Below are positions 8,790-17,212 of a stretch of 64,000 bases of DNA, piece after piece. Both the position numbers and the translations under genes were made by a program. The number at the start of each line of letters is the position of its first letter. Position 1 is the first letter of the stretch. The stretch comes from Deltaproteobacteria bacterium (lineage in GTDB: Bacteria; Myxococcota_A; UBA9160; SZUA-336). The notes under the pieces are model-generated. The model did not search any database, had not been told where the DNA came from, and saw only the letters and a program-made list of their open reading frames with translations. The DNA lies in the NCBI GenBank assembly GCA_029261925.1, contig JAJDAJ010000040.1, forward strand, positions 1-64,000, written 5' to 3'.

Positions 8790-9764
8790 TCAGTAGTAGA
8801 CGCTGCGGGCACGGTGGCGCGGCCGCGCCTTGTAGCGCGGACCCCCGCCGCGACTCCACAGCCAGGCGTCGAGATCGCTGGAGCGGACCCCGGCGCCGCG
8901 CGCCCCCAGCGCCGCGCGGATGCGCTCGACGGCGTCGACCGCACAGGCGCGGATCTCGACCTCCTCGGGTGAGCCGGCGCCCAGCAGCTCCTCGCGCTCG
9001 ATGCGCTCCACCAGCGCCGGCTCGAGCACGAGCACCCCGTCGAGCCGGAGCACGTGCGGCACCAGGTTGTCCGCGAAAAGCGTCAGCCGGTGCAGATCGT
9101 CGAAGCGCGCCAGCCCCGCGGCCGCGAGGTCCGCGGCACTGATCTGGGCGCGCTTGAGGAACGGCACGTCCAGCTGGCCGTAGCGGGCCACGTCGCGGTA
9201 CAGCGGCATCTCGAGCAGCAGCCTCACCAGGGCGACTGCCGAGCCGCCCGCGGCCTCGATCAGCCCCTCGATCCGGCCACCGTGGCGGTGCTCGAGCAGC
9301 TCGCCCAGGTCACGCCAGGCGCGCGCGAAGAGCTCCATCAGCCCGGGGACGTCGGGGCCCGCGGACTCCTGTCCGAGCAGCGCCGTCATGCGCGCCGCGT
9401 CGAAGCCCGCCAGCGTCCGCGCGTCGGGCGCGCCGTGGGTCTCGAACCAGGCGCGCACGCGCGCCTCGACCGTGCGGTAGCCCGAACGCCCCGGGAGCTT
9501 GATGAGCTGCGGGAACCAGCCCGACCCGAAGTTGATGGCGTCGAGACAGACGACGAAGAGCGCCCGCGCCGCGGCGTCGTCGCCGAGCTCGGGCCGGGTC
9601 GTGACCTCTGCAGCGGCGATCTCTGCCAGAGGCAGCTCCCGCGCATACGCCTCGAGCGCCGCGGCGTCGATGCACACGTGCCGGGCCCGCTCCGCGACCC
9701 GCGCGCAGCGCCGCCGCACCTCCCCCGGCGGGTCGCGCAGGATCGAGGACGGCAGGGCGGTCAT
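8790..9764 (-). CDS. queuosine salvage protein (DUF2419 / Qng1-like queuosine nucleotide N-glycosylase)
   Basis: A 324-residue protein with the landmarks of the DUF2419/QNG1 family: FVVCLDAINFGSGWFP, VPFLKRAQISAADL, TLFADNLVPHVLRLDGVL, EEVEIRACAVDAVE, DLDAWLWSRG and a basic end PRHRARSVYY. Characterised relatives release queuine base from queuosine 5'-monophosphate so that it can be reused for tRNA modification. The conserved Asp of the DAINF motif and the FADN motif are present. It lies 28 bases downstream of lpdA on the same strand and may be read through from the pyruvate dehydrogenase operon. No tgt or queuine transporter is adjacent. The assignment is by motif recall, not by search. Confidence 0.85.
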   Translation of the reverse strand: MTALPSSILRDPPGEVRRRCARVAERARHVCIDAAALEAYARELPLAEIAAAEVTTRPELGDDAAARALFVVCLDAINFGSGWFPQLIKLPGRSGYRTVEARVRAWFETHGAPDARTLAGFDAARMTALLGQESAGPDVPGLMELFARAWRDLGELLEHRHGGRIEGLIEAAGGSAVALVRLLLEMPLYRDVARYGQLDVPFLKRAQISAADLAAAGLARFDDLHRLTLFADNLVPHVLRLDGVLVLEPALVERIEREELLGAGSPEEVEIRACAVDAVERIRAALGARGAGVRSSDLDAWLWSRGGGPRYKARPRHRARSVYY

Positions 9765-9792
9765 GGTGGCCCGGGCGGCCCCGGTCCCCGCG

Positions 9793-11607
9793 CTACTTCT
9801 TGCCCCGGCGCGGCGCGTACAGGTCGGTGATGGTCCCCTCGACCATCTCGGCCGCGAACGTCAGGGTCTCGGACAGGGTGGGGTGGGGGTGAATCGTCAT
9901 GCCGAGATCCTCGGCGTCGGCGCCCATCTCCAGCGCGAGCACGGCCTCGGCGATCAGCTCGCCGGCGTTGCGCCCGACGATTCCCGCGCCGAGCACGCGG
10001 CGCGTATCGGGATCGACCAGGAGCTTCGTCAGGCCCTCCGGGCGCCCGATGCCCAGGGCCCGCCCGCTGGCGGCCCACGGGAAGCTGGCCTTCTCGAAGG
10101 CCACGCCGTCGCGCGCGGCCTGCTCCTCGGTCAGCCCCATCCAGGCGACCTCTGGATCGGTGTAGGCGACCGACGGGATCGTGCGGGCGTCGAACGCGGC
10201 CGCCTGGCCGGAGATGACCTCCGCGGCGATGCGGCCCTCGTAGGTGGCCTTGTGCGCGAGCATCGGCTGACCCACGACGTCGCCGATCGCGTACACGTGG
10301 TCGACGCTGGTGCGCTGGCGCGCGTCCACGGGGATGAAGCCGCGGTCGTCCGTCTCGATGCCGGCCTTGTGTGCGTCGAGGCGGTCGCCATTGGGCCGGC
10401 GCCCCACCGCGACGAGCACGGCGTCGAAGCGCATGGACTCCGGCGCACCGTCGCCCTCGAAGGAGGCGTGCAGGCCGTCGTCGCGCGGCTCCACGCCGCG
10501 CACGCGCGTGGACAGCCAGATGTTCTCGTAGCGCTCGCGCGTGAGCTTCTCGAGCGGGGCGACCAGGTCGCGATCGCAGCCGGGAATCAGGCCGTCCATC
10601 AGCTCGACCACGCTCACGCGCGCGCCGAGCGCGTGGTACACGGTCGCCATCTCCAGCCCGATGATGCCGCCGCCGACCACCAGCAGCTCGGTGGGGATGC
10701 CGTCTAGGCGCAGCGCGTCGGTCGAGTCGAGCACGCGCGGGTCGTCCTGCGGGATCGAGGGGAGCTCGATCGGTCGCGAGCCCGCGGCGATGATGCAGTC
10801 GCCGAAGGAGAGCGTCTCGCTGCCGCCTCCGGTGCGATCCACCGCGATCTGGTCGGGCGCGGTGAAGCGCGCGCTCCCGCGCAGCACCTCGACCTTGCGG
10901 CGTCGCGCCAGGCCGTCGAGTCCCTGCGTGAGCTTCGAGACCGTCGAGTCCTTGAACGACCGGATGCGCTCGAGGTCGAAGCGCGGCTCGCCGAACGACA
11001 CGCCGTGCGGCTCGAGCGCCCGGACCTCGTTGATCACCTCGGCGAGGTGGAGCAGGGCCTTCGACGGGATGCATCCCACGTTCAGGCAGACGCCGCCCAG
11101 CGTCGGCTCGCGCTCGACGAGCACGACGGACCGACCGAGGTCCGCGGCGCGGAAGGCCGCGGTGTACCCGCCCGGCCCTCCGCCGATCACCACCACCTCG
11201 GCGTGCCGGTCCGAGGGCGTGCTCGCGGGCGGCGGGGCCGCGGACCGTCGCGTCTCGCGGGCCGGGGCGTCGTCGTCGGGGCCGGCCTGGTCGGCCGGCG
11301 CCCCGGCGTCGCCCTCCGAAGCGCGCGCGGCGGCGACGGGCTCGCCGTCCCCGTCCGCGTCGGCGGCGTCGTCGGTCTCGAGGCGCGCGATCAGGTCCCC
11401 CTCCGAGACCCGGTCGCCCAGCGCCACGCTCAGCTCCGCGATCACGCCGGCGCGCGGGGCGGGGATCTCGAGGGTCGCCTTGTCGCTCTCGAGCGAGATC
11501 AGCGACTGCTCGGCCTCGACTCTCTCACCGGCCGAGACGATCAGCTCCACGACCTCGACGTCCTCGAAGTCTCCGATGTCCGGAACGCGGATCTCCACGG
11601 TGGGCAC
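9793..11607 (-). CDS. lpdA: dihydrolipoyl dehydrogenase (E3) with N-terminal lipoyl domain
   Basis: A 604-residue E3 of the pyruvate dehydrogenase complex, longer than the usual 470 because of an N-terminal lipoyl domain (about residues 1-80, lipoylated Lys43 in LESDKATLEIP) and an Ala/Asp-rich linker. The flavoprotein part then starts at VVVIGGGPGGYTAAFRA. The redox disulfide is in GGVCLNVGCIPSK, and the C-terminal dyad region reads TIHPHPTLSET. It reoxidises the E2 dihydrolipoyl groups with NAD+. It starts at GTG 11607, the first base of an inserted inverted-repeat element that separates it from aceF. Confidence 0.97.
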   Translation of the reverse strand: MPTVEIRVPDIGDFEDVEVVELIVSAGERVEAEQSLISLESDKATLEIPAPRAGVIAELSVALGDRVSEGDLIARLETDDAADADGDGEPVAAARASEGDAGAPADQAGPDDDAPARETRRSAAPPPASTPSDRHAEVVVIGGGPGGYTAAFRAADLGRSVVLVEREPTLGGVCLNVGCIPSKALLHLAEVINEVRALEPHGVSFGEPRFDLERIRSFKDSTVSKLTQGLDGLARRRKVEVLRGSARFTAPDQIAVDRTGGGSETLSFGDCIIAAGSRPIELPSIPQDDPRVLDSTDALRLDGIPTELLVVGGGIIGLEMATVYHALGARVSVVELMDGLIPGCDRDLVAPLEKLTRERYENIWLSTRVRGVEPRDDGLHASFEGDGAPESMRFDAVLVAVGRRPNGDRLDAHKAGIETDDRGFIPVDARQRTSVDHVYAIGDVVGQPMLAHKATYEGRIAAEVISGQAAAFDARTIPSVAYTDPEVAWMGLTEEQAARDGVAFEKASFPWAASGRALGIGRPEGLTKLLVDPDTRRVLGAGIVGRNAGELIAEAVLALEMGADAEDLGMTIHPHPTLSETLTFAAEMVEGTITDLYAPRRGKK

Positions 11608-11774
11608 TAGTGTCCCGTTCCGGAAGTTCCGACGCGGTTCTCGGCGTCGAGGCGCCGCGCTCGCAAGGCGCGCGAGCGAGGCAAATCCGTGGATCTGTCG
11701 AGCGAGTGCAACGCAGCCGAGCGCGGATGCATCGGCGGCGAGAATGCGAGTGAACTTCTGGAACGGGGCACTAG
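11607..11774. mobile_element. MITE-like inverted-repeat element with CTAG target duplication
   Basis: A 160-bp segment (11611-11770) is bounded on both sides by CTAG. Its ends form 19-bp inverted repeats (TGTCCCGTTCCGGAAGTTC on the plus strand against the complement of GAACTTCTGGAACGGGGCA) differing at two positions. It has no coding capacity. Removing the element together with one CTAG copy leaves the aceF stop and lpdA start fused as TAGTG, the same overlap style used throughout this genome. This is good evidence that the element was inserted there. The interior contains smaller GC-rich complementary segments. This looks like a non-autonomous element mobilised by a transposase in trans; no transposase is in the window. 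Confidence 0.7.
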
Positions 11775-13108
11775 AGCAGCAGGCTCCGGATGTCGGTGAG
11801 GTCGGCGCAGAGGCGCGCGGCGAAGCGGGCGCCGTCGGCGCCGTCGATCACGCGGTGGTCGTAGGAGAGCGAGATCGGCAGCATCAGCCTCGGCTCGAAG
11901 CTCCCGTCGCGATACACGGGCTGCATGCGGTGGCGGGACAGGCCCAGGATCGCGACCTCGGGCGGATTGACGATCGGCGTGAACTGCGTCCCGCCGATGC
12001 CGCCCAGGCTCGAGATCGTGAAGCAGCCGCCCTGCATCTCGTCGGGCTTGAGCTTGCGCGTACGCGCCCGCTCGCCCAGGTCGGCGAGCTCCGCCGCGAG
12101 GTCGAGCAGCCCCTTCTGGTCGGCGTCGCGAACGACCGGGACCATCAGCCCGCCCGGCGTGTCCACCGCGACGCCGATGTGGAAGTACTGCTTGATCGTG
12201 ATGCTCTCGCCGCCCGGATCGAGCGAGGAGCGGAAGCGCGGCTGGTCGTGCAGTGCGGCGACGACGGCCCGGATCACGAAGGGCAGGAGCGTGAGCTTCG
12301 TGCCGCGGGCCTCCGCCGCGTCGCGGCGCGACTTGCGGAACGCCTCGAGCTCGGTGATGTCGGCCTCGTCGAACTGGGTGACGTGCGGGACCGTCACCCA
12401 CGAGGCGTGCATGCGCCGCGCCGTGACCCGGCGGATGGTGCCCAGCTCCTCGGTCTCGACGGGCCCGAAGCGGCTCGCGTCCACCTGCGGCAGCGCGGCG
12501 GCCGCCGGCGCGCCGGGGCCGGGCGACTGGAGGGCCGAGCGCACGTGCTCCTGCACGTCCGCGCGCAGGATGCGGCCCTTCGGGCCGCTGCCCTTCACGC
12601 CGGCGAGATCCACGCCGAGCTCGCGCGCCGTGCGCCGTACCGAGGGCGCGGCGTGGGCGTCGGGGCGCAGCGGCGCGACGGCCGTCGGCGCAGGGTCGTC
12701 GTCGCCCCCTTCGCGCTCGCCCGCGTCCCGGCCCTCGCGCGGGGCCTCGCGGATCGGCGCTGCGGCTCCGTCCGCGTCCCCGGCGCGGGCCTGCGGCGCT
12801 CCGTCCCCGGTTGCCGCCGCGTCCGCGGGCTCCGCCGCTGCGGCCGGCCGGGGCGCCTGCTCCCCGGCGGCGTCGCCCGTCTCGATCGTCGCGACGGGGG
12901 ACCCCTCGCTGACCCGGTCGCCGAGCGAGACGTGCAGGTCCGACACCCTGCCCGCCACGGGCGAGGGCACCTCGAGCGTGGCCTTGTCGCTCTCGATCGA
13001 GATCAGCGAGGCCTCGATCTCGACGTGGTCTCCCACGGAGACCAGGACCTCGACGACCTCGACGTCCTCGAAGTCTCCGATGTCGGGGACGGTGACTTCC
13101 TGCTTCAT
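11771..13108 (-). CDS. aceF: pyruvate dehydrogenase E2, dihydrolipoamide acetyltransferase
   Basis: A 445-residue E2 core enzyme that passes acetyl groups from lipoyl-lysine to CoA. It has one lipoyl domain (about residues 1-80, Lys42 in IESDKATLEVP), an Ala/Pro/Asp-rich linker, the peripheral subunit-binding domain (APSVRRTARELGVDLAGVKG), and the catalytic acyltransferase domain ending with the active-site SYDHRVIDGADGARF. It starts at the ATG six bases after the aceE stop. Its TAG stop falls in the CTAG target site of the inserted repeat. The lipoyl domain is strikingly similar to that of the lpdA product downstream. Confidence 0.97.
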   Translation of the reverse strand: MKQEVTVPDIGDFEDVEVVEVLVSVGDHVEIEASLISIESDKATLEVPSPVAGRVSDLHVSLGDRVSEGSPVATIETGDAAGEQAPRPAAAAEPADAAATGDGAPQARAGDADGAAAPIREAPREGRDAGEREGGDDDPAPTAVAPLRPDAHAAPSVRRTARELGVDLAGVKGSGPKGRILRADVQEHVRSALQSPGPGAPAAAALPQVDASRFGPVETEELGTIRRVTARRMHASWVTVPHVTQFDEADITELEAFRKSRRDAAEARGTKLTLLPFVIRAVVAALHDQPRFRSSLDPGGESITIKQYFHIGVAVDTPGGLMVPVVRDADQKGLLDLAAELADLGERARTRKLKPDEMQGGCFTISSLGGIGGTQFTPIVNPPEVAILGLSRHRMQPVYRDGSFEPRLMLPISLSYDHRVIDGADGARFAARLCADLTDIRSLLL

Positions 13109-13115
13109 CCGGATC

Positions 13116-15794
13116 TCAGACCGTCAGCGGGTTGGGCTTCTTGGTGTCGATGTCGTAGCGGTCGATCGCCTCGCTCACGCGCGAGACGGGGATCTCGCCG
13201 CCGTCGGCGAGCGTCTTGAGCGCGGCCAGCGTGATCCAGAGGTCGTTGACCTCGAAGAAGTGACGCAGCTTGCTGCGGCTGTCGCTGCGCCCGTAGCCGT
13301 CGGTGCCCAGCACGCGGTAGTGCATGGGTACGTAGGGCCGGATCTGGTCGGCGTGGGTCTTGATGTAGTCGGTGGCGGCGATCGCGGGGCCGCGGCGACC
13401 GCGCAGGCAGTGCTCGACCCAGGAGCCGCGTGCCTCCTGCTCCGGGTGGAGCATGTTGTGGCGCTCCACGTCGATCCCGTCGCGGCGCAGCTCGTTGAAG
13501 GAGGTCACGCTCCAGACGTCGGCCTCGACGCCCCAGTCCTCGCGCAGGCGCGTCGCCGCGGCGCGGACCTCGCGCAGGATCGCCCCGGAGCCGAGGAGCT
13601 GCACCTTCAGCCGCGCGGCGGGTGTGCCCTCCTCGAGCAGGTACATGCCGCGCAGGATGCCCTCCTGCACGTCCGCGCGCGCCGGGATCGCGGGCTGCAG
13701 ATAGTTCTCGTTCATCACCGTGATGTAGTAGTGGATGTTCTCCTGCTCCGCGTACATCCGGCGCAGCCCGTCGTGGATGATCACGGCCAGCTCGTAGCCG
13801 TAGGCGGGGTCGTAGGCCACGCAGTTGGGCACGGTCGAGGCCAGGACGTGACTGTGCCCGTCCTGGTGCTGCAGACCCTCGCCGGCCAGCGTGGTCCGGC
13901 CGGCCGTGCCGCCGAGCAGGAAGCCGCGTGTCTGCATGTCGCCGCCGGCCCAGGCGAGGTCGCCGATGCGCTGGAAGCCGAACATCGAGTAGAAGATGTA
14001 GAAGGGAATCATCGGCTCGGCGTAGCTCGCGTAGGCGGTACCCGCCGCGATCCACGACGCCATCGCGCCGGCCTCGGTGATGCCCTCCTCGAGGATCTGG
14101 CCCTTGACGTCCTCGCGGTAGTACATGACCTGGCCCTTGTCGACGGGCTCGTACAGCTGGCCGACCGACGAGTAGATGCCGAGCGTGCGGAACAGGCCCT
14201 CCATGCCGAAGGTACGGGCCTCGTCGGGCACGATCGGGACCACGCGCGGGCCGAGCTGCTCGTGGCGCGTCAGCAGGGTCAGGAGCCGCACGAAGACCAT
14301 CGTGGTGGACATCTCGCGGTCGTCCGAGCCCTCGAGCACCGAGCGGAAGATCTCGAGCTCCGGGATCTCGAGCCGGCGCGTCTGGGTGCGACGCGCGGGC
14401 AGGTAGCCGCCGAGCTCCTGGCGGCGCTCGTGCAGGTAGCGGATCTCGGGCGAGTCGTCGGGAGGCCGGTAGAAGGGCGCCTCGTCGAGCTTCTCGTCGG
14501 GCACCGGGATCCGGTAGCGGTCGCGGAAGCGGCGCATCTGCTCGCTCCCGAGCTTCTTGACCTGGTGGGTCGAGTTGCGGCCCTCGACCTCGCCGAGGCC
14601 GTAGCCCTTGACCGTCTTCGCGAGGATCACGCTCGGCTGGCCGCGCGTCTCGGACGCCTGCTGGTACGCGTTGAAGATCTTCACCGGGTCGTGGCCGCCG
14701 CGGTTCAGCTCCCAGATGTCGTCGTCGCTCATGTTCGCGACCATGGCCGCGAGCTCCGGGTACTTGTTGAAGAAGTGCTCGCGCGTGTAGGCGCCGCCCT
14801 TGGCCTTGTAGCCCTGGTAGTCGCCGTCGAGCGCCTCCTCCATGCGCTTGAGCAGGACGCCGTTGCGATCGCGCGCCAGCAGGCGGTCCCAGCGGCCGCC
14901 CCAGATCACCTTGATCACGTTCCAGCCGGCGCCCCGGAAGACGCCCTCGAACTCCTGGATGATCTTGCCGTTGCCGCGGACGGGACCGTCGAGCCGCTGC
15001 AGGTTGCAGTTGATGACGAAGACCAGGTTGTCGAGGTTCTCGCGCGCGGCCAGCGAGATCGCCCCGAGCGCCTCGGGCTCGTCCATCTCGCCGTCGCCCA
15101 TGAACGCCCAGATCTTCTGGTCGCTCGGCTCGATGATCCCGCGGTTCTCCAGGTAGCGCGCGAAGCGGGCCTGGTAGATCGCCATCAGCGGCGTCAGCCC
15201 CATCGACACGGTCGGGAACTGCCAGAAGTCGGGCATCAGCCAGGGATGCGGGTACGAGGAGAGGCCCTCGGTCTCGACCTCCTGGCGGAAGTGCTTCAGC
15301 TGCTCCTCGCTGATGCGGCCCTCGAGGAACGCCCGGGCGTAGATCCCCGGCGAGCTATGTCCCTGGATGTAGATCAGGTCGCCGGGGTGGGCCTCGCCCG
15401 GCGCGCGCCAGAAGTGGTTGAAGCCCACGTCGTACAGCGTGGCGGAGGAGGCGAAGCTCGAGATGTGGCCGCCGTACTCGGCATTCTTCTTGTTGGCCTG
15501 GATCACCATCGCCAGCGCGTTCCAGCGGATGATCGAGCGCAGCCGGTGCTCGATGCCCGGCTCGCCGGGCATCTCGACCTCCTCGCCCTCGTGGATGGTG
15601 TTGATGTACGCGGTGGTGGCGTTGTAGGGCAGGTTGGCGCCCGAGCGCCGCATCTGGTCGATGAGTCGCTCCACCAGGTAGTGCGCGCGCTCCACGCCCT
15701 CGCGATCGACCACGGACGCCAGCGACTCGAGCCACTCGCGCGTCTCCTCGGGATCGCCGTCGCTCTCGTGGATGATCGACCGGAACATCGTCAT
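13116..15794 (-). CDS. aceE: pyruvate dehydrogenase E1 component (homodimeric type)
   Basis: An 892-residue thiamine-diphosphate enzyme of the homodimeric AceE type, which decarboxylates pyruvate and acetylates the E2 lipoyl group. The N-terminal [19 protein letters not shown] and [13 protein letters not shown] are family signatures. The ThDP-binding motif is [12 protein letters not shown] followed by [17 protein letters not shown]. The C-terminal domain holds [16 protein letters not shown]-like and [17 protein letters not shown] segments. The ATG at 15794 overlaps the lipA stop (ATGA), so lipoate synthesis is translationally coupled to the complex that uses it. Confidence 0.97.
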   Translation of the reverse strand: MTMFRSIIHESDGDPEETREWLESLASVVDREGVERAHYLVERLIDQMRRSGANLPYNATTAYINTIHEGEEVEMPGEPGIEHRLRSIIRWNALAMVIQANKKNAEYGGHISSFASSATLYDVGFNHFWRAPGEAHPGDLIYIQGHSSPGIYARAFLEGRISEEQLKHFRQEVETEGLSSYPHPWLMPDFWQFPTVSMGLTPLMAIYQARFARYLENRGIIEPSDQKIWAFMGDGEMDEPEALGAISLAARENLDNLVFVINCNLQRLDGPVRGNGKIIQEFEGVFRGAGWNVIKVIWGGRWDRLLARDRNGVLLKRMEEALDGDYQGYKAKGGAYTREHFFNKYPELAAMVANMSDDDIWELNRGGHDPVKIFNAYQQASETRGQPSVILAKTVKGYGLGEVEGRNSTHQVKKLGSEQMRRFRDRYRIPVPDEKLDEAPFYRPPDDSPEIRYLHERRQELGGYLPARRTQTRRLEIPELEIFRSVLEGSDDREMSTTMVFVRLLTLLTRHEQLGPRVVPIVPDEARTFGMEGLFRTLGIYSSVGQLYEPVDKGQVMYYREDVKGQILEEGITEAGAMASWIAAGTAYASYAEPMIPFYIFYSMFGFQRIGDLAWAGGDMQTRGFLLGGTAGRTTLAGEGLQHQDGHSHVLASTVPNCVAYDPAYGYELAVIIHDGLRRMYAEQENIHYYITVMNENYLQPAIPARADVQEGILRGMYLLEEGTPAARLKVQLLGSGAILREVRAAATRLREDWGVEADVWSVTSFNELRRDGIDVERHNMLHPEQEARGSWVEHCLRGRRGPAIAATDYIKTHADQIRPYVPMHYRVLGTDGYGRSDSRSKLRHFFEVNDLWITLAALKTLADGGEIPVSRVSEAIDRYDIDTKKPNPLTV

Positions 15795-16738
15795 CGCGGG
15801 TCCTCTCGGGCCAGGCGGGCCCTGCGCGCGGCGACCAGCTGCTGGAAGTCCTCGTCGGCGTGGTACGACGAGCGCGTCAGCGGAGACGAGGCGACCATCA
15901 GGAAGCCGCGCTCGCGCGCGGCCGCGGCCCAGGCCTCGAACGCGTCGGGCGTCACGTAGCGATCCATCGGCAGGTGCTCGCGGGTGGGGCGCAGGTACTG
16001 CCCGATGGTGATGAAGTCCACGTCGGCGGCGCGCATGTCGTCCATGATGGACAGTACCTCATCGTCTCTCTCGCCGAGTCCGACCATGATGCCGGACTTG
16101 GTGAAGATCGATGGATCGACCTGCTTGACGCGCTCCAGGAGACCGAGGGAGTGGGCGTAGTCGGCGCCGCGCCGCGCCAGCGGGTACAGCCGCGGCACGG
16201 TCTCGAGGTTGTGGTTGTACACGTCGGGCCGCGCGCGCGCGACGCGATCGACCGCGCCCGGCTTGCGCATGAAGTCCGGCGTGAGTACCTCGACGGTGGT
16301 GCCGGGGGCCGCTGCCCGCACCGCCTCGATGCAGGCCACGAAGTGGCCCGCGCCGCCGTCCTCGAGGTCGTCGCGGTCCACCGAGGTGATCACCACGTGT
16401 CGCAGCCCGAGACCGGCGACGGCCTCGGCCAGGTGTGCGGGCTCCCCGGGGTCGACCGCGTCGGGCCGGCCCGTGGCCACGTTGCAGAAGCCGCACTTCC
16501 GCGTGCAGACGCTGCCCAGCACCATCACCGTGGCGTGGCCCTGCGACCAGCACTCACCGATGTTGGGGCAGGCGGCCTCCTCGCAGACGGTGTTCAGGCG
16601 CAGCTCGCGCATCAGCGAGCGGGTGCGCAGGTAGCCCTCGGAGCCCGGGGCCTTGACGCGGATCCAGTCGGGCCGCCGCCACGAGCGCGGCTCGGGACCC
16701 GGTCGCCCCGGCTCGATCTGCAGCAGCTCACGCGACAT
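15791..16738 (-). CDS. lipA: lipoyl synthase
   Basis: A 315-residue radical-SAM enzyme that inserts two sulfurs into octanoyl groups on E2-type proteins. Both cluster sites are intact: the auxiliary [4Fe-4S] cysteines C52, C57 and C63 ([14 protein letters not shown]) and the radical-SAM triad C78, C82 and C85 (CTRKCGFC). The C-terminal cluster ligand serine motif [13 protein letters not shown] is also present. The ATG at 16738 is preceded by an AAGGAGG ribosome site with a rather long spacing (about 12 bases). It is first in a lipA-aceE-aceF-lpdA run. lipB is not in the window. Confidence 0.97.
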   Translation of the reverse strand: MSRELLQIEPGRPGPEPRSWRRPDWIRVKAPGSEGYLRTRSLMRELRLNTVCEEAACPNIGECWSQGHATVMVLGSVCTRKCGFCNVATGRPDAVDPGEPAHLAEAVAGLGLRHVVITSVDRDDLEDGGAGHFVACIEAVRAAAPGTTVEVLTPDFMRKPGAVDRVARARPDVYNHNLETVPRLYPLARRGADYAHSLGLLERVKQVDPSIFTKSGIMVGLGERDDEVLSIMDDMRAADVDFITIGQYLRPTREHLPMDRYVTPDAFEAWAAAARERGFLMVASSPLTRSSYHADEDFQQLVAARRARLAREDPR

Positions 16739-17032
16739 CCGGCGCAACGCCTCCTTCCCCGTCGTCGGGCGCACGCGGACGGATGCCGCCCCCCGAATCG
16801 CGGGTTCCCCTGATCCTAGCCTTTCCGCCCGCGACACCCCGCTCGCACCCGCACGCGGGTGGAAAAGCCGACGCCAGCCACCCCCATCCCCGCCACCCCC
16901 GCCGTCCAGGCGCGTGTCTCGGCCCAGCTGCCCGCCCGACCGCTCCGCGCCCGGGATTCCCCGGACCCGCTCGCGGGCCGGGAGCAGGCGAGCCACCGAG
17001 AAGCAGAGCCCGCAGGGACTGCGTCGCCCGCT

Positions 17033-17071
17033 GCTGCTCCGCACAGAGCCAGGCGAGCCCCGCGGAGCAGC
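17033..17071. repeat. inverted repeat (10-bp perfect arms)
   Basis: GCTGCTCCGC at 17033-17042 is exactly complementary to GCGGAGCAGC at 17062-17071, with a 19-base loop. It directly abuts the larger inverted repeat that follows. It could be part of a transcription terminator for the minus-strand MMPL gene or part of one composite repeat element. No T-run follows on either strand. Confidence 0.5.
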
Positions 17072-17174
17072 GGCACCGGGCGAATTTCTCCAGGGGACGT
17101 CGGGTCGACCGGAGCGAGCGACGCGAGCGCAGGGAGGGCACCCGCGGCCCCTGGAGAAATCTCGCCCGGGTGCC
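17071..17174. repeat. long imperfect inverted repeat (about 26-28 bp arms)
   Basis: The left arm at 17071-17096 (CGGCACCGGGCGAATTTCTC and on to CAGGGG) pairs with the right arm ending at 17174. Only two single-base bulges interrupt the pairing, and a loop of about 50 bases lies between. The arms contain an AT-richer core (AATTTCTCCAG) that stands out in this GC-rich DNA. Flanking direct repeats are not obvious. It lies 40 bases beyond the stop of the MMPL-cNMP gene, so it could be a terminator-like hairpin or a dispersed palindromic element. Confidence 0.6.
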
Positions 17175-17212
17175 GCGACCCACGACCTCCGCCCCCCACG
17201 ACCTCCGGCCGA

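Larger units (their letters stand above)
16739..17212. other. non-coding interval between lipA and the MMPL-cNMP gene
   Basis: This 474-base gap is the longest stretch without a gene in the window. It should contain the promoter of the lipA-aceEF-lpdA operon, although no convincing -35/-10 pair is visible. A TAGGAT at the minus-strand equivalent of about 16813-16818 is only a weak -10 candidate. It also contains two inverted repeats between 17033 and 17174 (listed separately). The open frames that cross it are arginine/proline-rich shadows without ribosome sites. Confidence 0.6.

Noticed and set aside
11925-15959. A plus-strand open frame of more than 1,300 codons opposite aceF and aceE
   Set aside because: It is Arg/His/Ala/Val-rich with no domain, and lies exactly antisense to two complete, conserved enzymes. 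At this GC content stop codons are rare, so long shadow frames are expected.
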